From: Euzebyaceae bacterium
GTDB taxonomy: Bacteria > Actinomycetota > Nitriliruptoria > Euzebyales > Egibacteraceae
Reading direction: 5' to 3'
DNA: 9,656 bases
Assembly (NCBI GenBank): GCA_013696915.1
Contig: JACCXR010000463.1
Coordinates: 1 to 9,656, forward strand
Below the pieces are notes generated by a model, which worked only from the letters and a program-made list of their open reading frames with translations, was not told the DNA's origin and made no database searches. Made by a program: the position numbers and the translations under genes. Positions 1 to 4,237 of this stretch are shown in pieces. Position 1 is the first letter of the stretch; every line of letters starts with the position of its first letter.

Positions 1-2
1 CA

Positions 3-104
3 GCGGGGCTGGCCGACAGGCCCCGGGCGGCGTTCCGCCTGACGATGGGGGCGGCGCTGGCCGTCACGGCGGCGCTGGTGGCCGGCGGCGACCGGCTGGG
101 CTGA
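3..104 (+). CDS. C-terminal end of a membrane protein (partial)
   Basis: Only the last 33 codons and a TGA stop are in the window; the gene starts to the left. The frame reads AGLADRPRAAFRL, then a hydrophobic, Ala/Val/Leu-rich helix (TMGAALAVTAALVAGG) and a short polar tail, DRLG. This looks like a final transmembrane helix preceded by a basic cytoplasmic turn. The pattern (Arg-rich turn, then L-x-x-G-A-A-x-A-V-T-x-x-x-x-G to the end) resembles the C-terminus of VIT1/CCC1-type iron/manganese transporters, but 33 residues cannot settle a family and other small membrane proteins would fit. It converges on the FG-GAP gene with only 24 bases between the two stop codons. It is probably a separate unit from the minus-strand genes. 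Confidence 0.5.
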   Translation, partial: AGLADRPRAAFRLTMGAALAVTAALVAGGDRLG

Positions 105-137
105 CCGCGCCGACCACCCGCCCCGCGGTCAGTTCAG
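96..137. terminator. Candidate bidirectional terminator hairpin containing both convergent stop codons
   Basis: TGACCGCG (102-109) and CGCGGTCA (124-131) form a perfect 8-bp inverted repeat with a 14-base loop (110-123). In plus-strand RNA the stem extends outward through C101-G132, two G-U wobbles, then G98-C135, U97-A136 and C96-G137: 14 pairs in all. The first arm contains the TGA of the plus-strand gene and the second contains the TCA that is the stop of the FG-GAP gene. In minus-strand RNA the two wobbles become mismatches, so the fold is stronger for the plus transcript. There is no T tract, which is common for actinobacterial terminators but makes the call less certain. Confidence 0.5.
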
Positions 138-1769
138 GGCACTGCCCACAAAGTCGTCGCGGTCGGCGACCCCGGCGACGCGGGGGGTGTCCTGTGACCA
201 GAACTGGTTGCCGGCGGCACGGGGTCCCGACCGCCGGTGGCCGTAGATGACACTGACGGCGCCCTCGGACCCATGGGAGTACCAGTGACCGAGCGTTTCG
301 CCGGGCACGCCGAGCGCGAGGTCCGCCGCGCCGTTGCGGTCGAAGTCGTGTAAGGCGACCGCAGCCCCCAGTCCGTCCGCCCACTCGCTGCGGTCGCGGA
401 TGCCGGGGCTGTCCTGCGTCCACAGCTGGCTTCTGGTCGCGCGCAGACCGCCCGCCGTCCCGAACAGGACGTTGGCCGAGCCTGCAAAGGCGCCGGCGCC
501 GACCTTGTCGGAGGGGGCGGCCGCGACCAGGTCCTCGAAGCCGTCGCCGTCCAGGTCCGCGGCCGCCAGCGTGCTACCGAAGTGAGCGCGGGTGTTCAGG
601 CCCCCTGCGATCCCCGCACGCGCGCGGTTCCAGAACTGGTTGCCCGCCGCGGTCAGCCCGGTCGGCGAGCCGTAGATGACGTTCACGCCGCCGGCGCCGG
701 TTACATCGCGGATGCTGTCGGTGGAGACCCCGACGGCGAGGTCGTCGGCACGGTCGCCGTTGAAGTCCCCGGCGGCCAGGGCCGCCCCGAAGTTGTCGTC
801 GTACTCGTGCTGGTCCCGGATCCCGGGCGTGTCCTGGCCCCACAGCTGGCTGCCGGCAACCTTCAATCCCCGACGGGTGCCGTACAGCACGGTCACATGC
901 GGTGGGGCGGTGGAGCCGACCGCCCCGACGGCCAGGTCGCCGCGGCCGTCGGCATCGAAGTCACCGATCGCCACCGCCTTGCCGAAGGTCCCGTCTGTGA
1001 CCTGCTCGGGCAGACCGGGGGTGTCCTCGGTCCACAGCTGGCTGCCGGACGCGACCAGCCCGCGCGCAGAGCCGCGGAGCACGGTCACCGCGCCCACCTT
1101 CCCGATGGGATCCGAGATCGAGGCCTCCTGCGGGCGACCGATGGCGAGCTCGAAGTAGCCGTCGCCGTCGATGTCCCCGGCCGCCAGAGCCTCGCCGAAC
1201 CGGTCCGACTCCGGACCTCGTGCCAGCCCGGCGCTTCGGGCGGTCCAGAACTGGCTGCCGCGAGACCTGAGCCCCCGCGCGGAGCCGTACAGCACGTGGA
1301 CGGCGCCTCTGGTCTCCCCGAGCCCCTCCAGCGGAACGCCGATCGCGAGGTCGGCGAAGCGGTCGGCGTCGAAGCGGCCCCACGCCAGCGCGGAGCCAAA
1401 CTGGTCACCGACCCCCTCGCCGTACTCCGGGTTGTCTTCCGGCGCGTCGGCGATACCCGGGGTGGCCTGGCTCCACAGCTGGTTGCCGGCGGTGGTCAAG
1501 CCCGACGCCGAGCCGTAGAGCACGTTGACCGAGCCGGCGTCGACGTGCCCGTTGATCTTGTCCCCGCTGTTGCCGACCGCAAGATCGGCGAAGCCGTCGC
1601 CGTTGAAGTCCGACGAGGTCGGCCGCGACCACGCCGTCGCCGTGGCTGCCGGCAGCAGGCCGATCATCAACACTCCGACGGCGGTGACGGCGGCAAGGAC
1701 GGCAACCCGGCCCCGGGAGGCGGCGAGGACACGTGCCTGCGGCATCGCGGTCGTGGCTGTCCCGTGCAT
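129..1769 (-). CDS. Secreted seven-bladed FG-GAP (integrin-alpha-like) beta-propeller protein
   Basis: 546 residues. The N-terminus (residues 1-46) is a Sec signal peptide: basic residues R13, R19 and R21, a hydrophobic core at about 22-40, and a likely cleavage after ATATA, before W47. Seven FG-GAP repeats follow, each with a calcium-loop motif of the DxDGDGxxDLAxG type starting at about residues 54, 132, 199, 270, 335, 405 and 475 (65-78 residues apart). Between loops come a V-x-V-L/I-Y-G-S-x-x-G-L strand pair and a recurring S/N-Q-L/F-W motif, often followed by QDTPGI. The mature protein is nearly all propeller, with no lipobox, anchor or catalytic domain, so it is probably a free secreted or surface-associated binding protein; its ligand is unknown. 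I chose the ATG at 1769 because GAGAAGGGG sits five bases upstream and a normal-length signal peptide starts there. An in-frame ATG at 1889, also with a purine-rich site, would add 40 residues. Fold assignment is firm; role is not. Confidence 0.88.
   Translation of the reverse strand: MHGTATTAMPQARVLAASRGRVAVLAAVTAVGVLMIGLLPAATATAWSRPTSSDFNGDGFADLAVGNSGDKINGHVDAGSVNVLYGSASGLTTAGNQLWSQATPGIADAPEDNPEYGEGVGDQFGSALAWGRFDADRFADLAIGVPLEGLGETRGAVHVLYGSARGLRSRGSQFWTARSAGLARGPESDRFGEALAAGDIDGDGYFELAIGRPQEASISDPIGKVGAVTVLRGSARGLVASGSQLWTEDTPGLPEQVTDGTFGKAVAIGDFDADGRGDLAVGAVGSTAPPHVTVLYGTRRGLKVAGSQLWGQDTPGIRDQHEYDDNFGAALAAGDFNGDRADDLAVGVSTDSIRDVTGAGGVNVIYGSPTGLTAAGNQFWNRARAGIAGGLNTRAHFGSTLAAADLDGDGFEDLVAAAPSDKVGAGAFAGSANVLFGTAGGLRATRSQLWTQDSPGIRDRSEWADGLGAAVALHDFDRNGAADLALGVPGETLGHWYSHGSEGAVSVIYGHRRSGPRAAGNQFWSQDTPRVAGVADRDDFVGSALN
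132..1610 (-). repeat. Seven tandem FG-GAP repeats (protein-level)
   Basis: The protein is built of seven units of roughly 65-78 residues. The loops read DFNGDGFAD, RFDADRFAD, DIDGDGYFE, DFDADGRGD, DFNGDRADD, DLDGDGFED and DFDRNGAAD, so loops 2, 5 and 7 have lost some of the usual Asp/Gly calcium-ligand pattern. The conserved FGxALAxG strand precedes each loop except the first, and the protein ends in DDFVGSALN, which is that missing strand. The repeats are also visible in the DNA, where CACAGCTGGCT or close variants recur (for example near 420, 841, 1034 and 1472). Confidence 0.85.
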
Positions 1770-1774
1770 GATGA

Positions 1775-1783
1775 CCCCTTCTC
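1775..1783 (-). promoter_or_regulatory. Ribosome-binding site of the FG-GAP gene
   Basis: GAGAAGGGG on the minus strand ends five bases before the ATG at 1769. It supports this start over the longer in-frame alternatives and is the clearest Shine-Dalgarno-like site in the window. Confidence 0.6.
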
Positions 1784-2076
1784 GATGCCAGGCCCCCGCG
1801 ACGGATGCTTGGCCTGCGGTTCCAACCACCCCATCGGTGTCCGCGATACACACTCGGCGATCGCCCGCGCTCATGACTTCAGCGCGCATGCGTCCGCCTT
1901 CCTGCCGCAGGCACGCCACGCCGACCCAGCCGGTTGCTGACCGCGCTGCAGGCGAGGCTTGCAGGCAAATCGATTCTGATATTCGCAGGCAGCGCTTGAA
2001 ACGTCTTGGTCCGGTGATTTCTCTTTAGGAATCGGTGCTGAGGTGAAGAGCCGGTCCGCAGACTTCCCGCCCCGTC

Positions 2077-2104
2077 TGTTTACCTCCGGCACAGGGCCTG
2101 TCAA
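2077..2104 (-). promoter_or_regulatory. Candidate promoter for the FG-GAP gene
   Basis: On the minus strand a perfect TTGACA (2099-2104) is followed after 16 bases by TAAACA (2077-2082), a partial match to a -10 box that lacks the usual final T. Transcription would start near 2070 and give a leader of about 300 bases. Two dyads overlap it: ACAGG-N-CCTGT (2091-2101), touching the -35 end, and CAGAC-N10-GTCTG (2059-2078), over the -10 and start point. These are operator-like, but no regulator can be named. Confidence 0.3.
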
Positions 2105-2207
2105 GGCAGTTTTCTCTTGTTGAGGACGCCGCTCCTTCTGAGTTGGTGAGTGGAGTCCGTTCCCGACGCGCTTCTCCCGCCTGCATCGGACCGACGACGA
2201 GGGCGCG

Positions 2208-3464
2208 TCACGCGCCGGCGAGTTCGGCAACGACGCCGGCGGCGGGGACCTCCCGCTGGTCGCCGGTGCGCAGTTCCTTCACCGTGACGACTCCGCGCTC
2301 GGCCTCGGAGGGGCCGAGCAGCAGCGCCCAGGTGGCCCCGGAGCGGTCCGCCGCCTTGAGCTGCGCCTTGAGGCTGCGGCCGCCGAAGGCGAGGTCGGTC
2401 GCGACGCCGGCGCGGCGGAGCGCCGACGCCAGGGCGAACGCCCGGCCGGTCAGCTCGGCGTCCGTCGCGACGACGAACGCCGCGACCCTCGCGGCGGACG
2501 GCTCCCCGGCGTCGCGCAGCGCGAGCAGGGTGCGGTCGACCCCCAGCGCCCAGCCCACGCCGGGGAACCGCTCCGGCCATCCGAGGTCCTCCGCGAGCCC
2601 GTCGTAGCGGCCGCCGCCGCCGACCGCGTTCTGGGCGCCGAGGCCGCCGGCCTGGAACTCGAACGTCGTGCGGGTGTAGTAGTCGAGGCCGCGGACGAGC
2701 CGGGGGGCGACGGTGTACGGGACCCCCTCGGCATCCAGGAGGCGCAGGACCGTCTCGACGTGCTCCTTCGCCGCCGGTGACACGTGGTCGGGCAGCAGCG
2801 GCGCCCCCGCCATGATCGCCGCCATGCCGGGCGCCTTCGCGTCGAAGGCGCGCAAAGGGTTGAGCCGTCGGCGTTCGTCGGCCTCCGGCGGCAGCGCCTC
2901 CACGCCGTCGAGGTAGCGGTTCAGCCGGTCCAGGTAGTCGGCCCGGTCCTCCCGGTCGCCCAGGTTGTTCACGAGCAGCGTCACCGCGCGCAGCCCGGCT
3001 CGGCGGAGCGCCTCCCAGCCTGCCAGCACGACCTCGGCGTCCAGGACCGGGTCGTCGGAGCCGAGCGCCTCGACGCCGACCTGGTTGAACTGCCGCTGCC
3101 GGCCGGCCTGCGGTCGCTCGTGGCGGAAGAACTCCCCGGCGTAGGACCACTTGACCGGGAGGCCGCCGGTGCGCGGGACCCCCGCCTGCAGGGCCGCGCG
3201 GACGATCCCGGCGGTGCCCTCGGGGCGCAGGGTCAGCGACCGGTCGCCCTTGTCGCGGAAGGTGTACATCTCCTTCTGGACGATGTCGGTCGACTCGCCG
3301 ACGCTGCGCAGGAAGACCTCGGTGTGCTCGAAGACCGGTGTGCGGACGCGCTCGTACCCGGCAAGGCGCGCGGTCGTCAGGAAGGCCGTCTCGACCGCGT
3401 CGAAGCGGCCGGCGGCGGGGGGCAGCCAGTCCGGTGCGCCCTTGACGCCGTCGGGGATCGCCAT
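2208..3464 (-). CDS. hisS: Histidyl-tRNA synthetase
   Basis: 418 residues, full length for the bacterial class IIa enzyme that charges tRNA-His with histidine using ATP in the cytoplasm. Motif 1 lies at about residues 38-50. Motif 2 comprises LRPEGT (79-84) and the WSYAGEFFRHERPQAGR segment (106-122). The histidine-specific signatures are LVRGLDYYTRT (256-266) and GGGGRYDGL (282-290). Motif 3 is GWALGVDR (304-311). Residues from about 327 to the end form the HGTP anticodon-binding domain, including GRSLKAQLKAAD. The ATG at 3464 gives the standard N-terminus (GVKGAPDWLP). It lies 13 bases after the stop of the MBL gene, so the two are very probably co-transcribed. No good Shine-Dalgarno site precedes it; a TAnnnT box exactly six bases upstream allows a leaderless transcript. 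Through uncharged tRNA, its activity is linked to the Rel protein encoded nearby. Confidence 0.97.
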   Translation of the reverse strand: MAIPDGVKGAPDWLPPAAGRFDAVETAFLTTARLAGYERVRTPVFEHTEVFLRSVGESTDIVQKEMYTFRDKGDRSLTLRPEGTAGIVRAALQAGVPRTGGLPVKWSYAGEFFRHERPQAGRQRQFNQVGVEALGSDDPVLDAEVVLAGWEALRRAGLRAVTLLVNNLGDREDRADYLDRLNRYLDGVEALPPEADERRRLNPLRAFDAKAPGMAAIMAGAPLLPDHVSPAAKEHVETVLRLLDAEGVPYTVAPRLVRGLDYYTRTTFEFQAGGLGAQNAVGGGGRYDGLAEDLGWPERFPGVGWALGVDRTLLALRDAGEPSAARVAAFVVATDAELTGRAFALASALRRAGVATDLAFGGRSLKAQLKAADRSGATWALLLGPSEAERGVVTVKELRTGDQREVPAAGVVAELAGA

Positions 3465-3470
3465 CCGGCG

Positions 3471-3476
3471 ATGCTA
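3471..3476 (-). promoter_or_regulatory. Possible -10 box for a leaderless hisS transcript
   Basis: TAGCAT on the minus strand fits TAnnnT and is separated from the hisS ATG by exactly six bases (CGCCGG), which would put the transcription start at the A of the ATG. No -35 match is visible at 17-18 bases. Part of the AT content comes from the neighbouring TAG stop of the upstream gene, so chance is possible. Confidence 0.25.
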
Positions 3477-3477
3477 G

Positions 3478-4194
3478 CTAGGCCACGGGCGGGCGGCCGC
3501 CGACGAGATCGCGCAGGAAGGGGTTCGACCGGCGCTCCTCGCCGACGGTCGTCTGCGGCCCGTGGCCGGAGGCGACGACCGTGGGGTCGGGCAGGGGCAG
3601 CACCGACCGGGCGATGGACGCCATCTGCTCGTCGGAGGACCCGCGCGGGAAGTCGGTCCGCCCGACGGAGCCCGCGAAGATCAGGTCTCCGCTGAGCAGC
3701 AGCGGCGCGTCGCGGCCGGTGTCGTTCAGAAGGAAGACCGACGAGCCCGGCGTGTGCCCCGGGGTGTGCCGCACCTCCAGCGCGCAGCCGGCGAGGCGGA
3801 GCGTCTGGCCGTCGCGCAGGTCCTCCAGCCGCTCGGTCGGCGGGTCCCAGTCGAGCCCGAACTGCGCCCGCAGGGCGCCCGGCGGCAGGTTCCCGAACGC
3901 GGCGGCGGGGTCGTCCCACAGCCACCGGTCGGCGGGGTGCAACAGGACCGGCACGTCCAGGCGCCGGGCCAGGTCCGGCACGGACCAGACGTGGTCGAGG
4001 TGGCCGTGAGTGAGCAGGATCGCCTCGCAGCGCGCGCCGCGGGCCGCCAGGCGGGCCTCGACGGCGGCGGTGGCGTCCTGGCCGGGGTCGACGACCACGC
4101 AGGTCCCCTCCTCGACGTCACCGAGGAGGTAGCAGTTCGCCTGCCACATCCCGAGCGGGAAGCCCTCGAGGTAGCGGGTCGGCCGTCCGAGCAT
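3478..4194 (-). CDS. Metallo-beta-lactamase-fold hydrolase, glyoxalase-II-like
   Basis: 238 residues, a usual length for small YcbL/glyoxalase-II-type MBL hydrolases. The metal-binding set is complete: THGHLDH (62-68), H147 in HTPGHTPG, D170 in LLLSGD, and H211 in SGHGP. GSVGRTDFPRGSSDEQ (175-190) is the signature of the hydroxyacylglutathione-hydrolase-like branch. The N-terminus (NCYLLGD, VVVDPGQD) is also typical. These enzymes hydrolyse thioesters or similar esters with two metal ions; the physiological substrate here is unknown, and actinobacteria generally use mycothiol rather than glutathione. I chose the ATG at 4194 because upstream codons translate to low-complexity Ser/Arg sequence and overlap the preceding gene. 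The gene begins 43 bases after the metallopeptidase stop and ends 13 bases before hisS, an order common in actinobacteria. No clear Shine-Dalgarno site is visible. Confidence 0.9.
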   Translation of the reverse strand: MLGRPTRYLEGFPLGMWQANCYLLGDVEEGTCVVVDPGQDATAAVEARLAARGARCEAILLTHGHLDHVWSVPDLARRLDVPVLLHPADRWLWDDPAAAFGNLPPGALRAQFGLDWDPPTERLEDLRDGQTLRLAGCALEVRHTPGHTPGSSVFLLNDTGRDAPLLLSGDLIFAGSVGRTDFPRGSSDEQMASIARSVLPLPDPTVVASGHGPQTTVGEERRSNPFLRDLVGGRPPVA

Positions 4195-4200
4195 GGGCCG

Positions 4201-4206
4201 AGCGTA
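4201..4206 (-). promoter_or_regulatory. Possible -10 box for a leaderless MBL-hydrolase transcript
   Basis: TACGCT on the minus strand (TAnnnT) is followed by six bases (CGGCCC) and then the ATG of the MBL gene, the geometry expected if transcription starts at the A of the start codon. No -35 match was found at 17-18 bases. The same spacing recurs at hisS. Confidence 0.3.
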
Positions 4207-4237
4207 GCCGAGCCCCGGTGCGCCTGGAGTCTCCGCC

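Larger units (their letters stand above)
1770..2207. other. Non-coding region between hisS and the FG-GAP gene: leader and promoter zone
   Basis: No convincing gene lies here. The stretch 1960-2160 is visibly richer in A and T than the neighbouring genes. On the minus strand it should hold the end of the hisS transcript and the promoter and 5' leader of the propeller gene. I see a candidate promoter (2077-2104), a CAGAC-N10-GTCTG dyad (2059-2078), a 7-bp inverted repeat GCGCTGC/GCAGCGC (1943-1949 with 1989-1995), four copies of GCAGGC on the plus strand (starting 1907, 1948, 1961 and 1985), a 6-bp hairpin CGCGCT-N9-AGCGCG (1866-1886), and CAGGCC/GGCCTG (1789-1794 with 1811-1816) just upstream of the ribosome-binding site. 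I could not match the leader to the c-di-GMP-I or ydaO-type riboswitch cores by eye. A minus-strand open frame through 1871-2230 has no recognisable protein and starts inside hisS. Confidence 0.5.

Noticed and set aside
1769..1889. c-di-GMP or c-di-AMP riboswitch in the FG-GAP leader
   Set aside because: The conserved GCAAACC/GGACGCAAAGC core and the GCCGAATCC/GGGGTGAATC elements are absent; only generic hairpins are seen.
582..1940. Long plus-strand open frame antisense to the FG-GAP gene
   Set aside because: Its translation is Arg/Ala/Gly/Pro-rich with no family signature; it is the antisense shadow expected in GC-rich DNA opposite a well-supported gene.
2202..2216. GGCGCG-TCA-CGCGCC hairpin around the hisS stop codon as a terminator
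   Set aside because: Only a 6-bp stem with a 3-base loop, no T tract, and GC-rich dyads of this size are common here. It may be a weak 3' structure but I do not call it.
1871..2230. 119-residue minus-strand open frame between hisS and the FG-GAP gene
   Set aside because: It starts inside the hisS 3' end, has no Shine-Dalgarno site, and has no recognisable motif; its different composition simply reflects lower local GC.
3510..3545. GGGTTCGAC-like T-loop, possible tRNA
   Set aside because: It lies in the coding end of the MBL gene (RRSNPFLRDL) and no acceptor stem, D arm or anticodon arm can be drawn around it.
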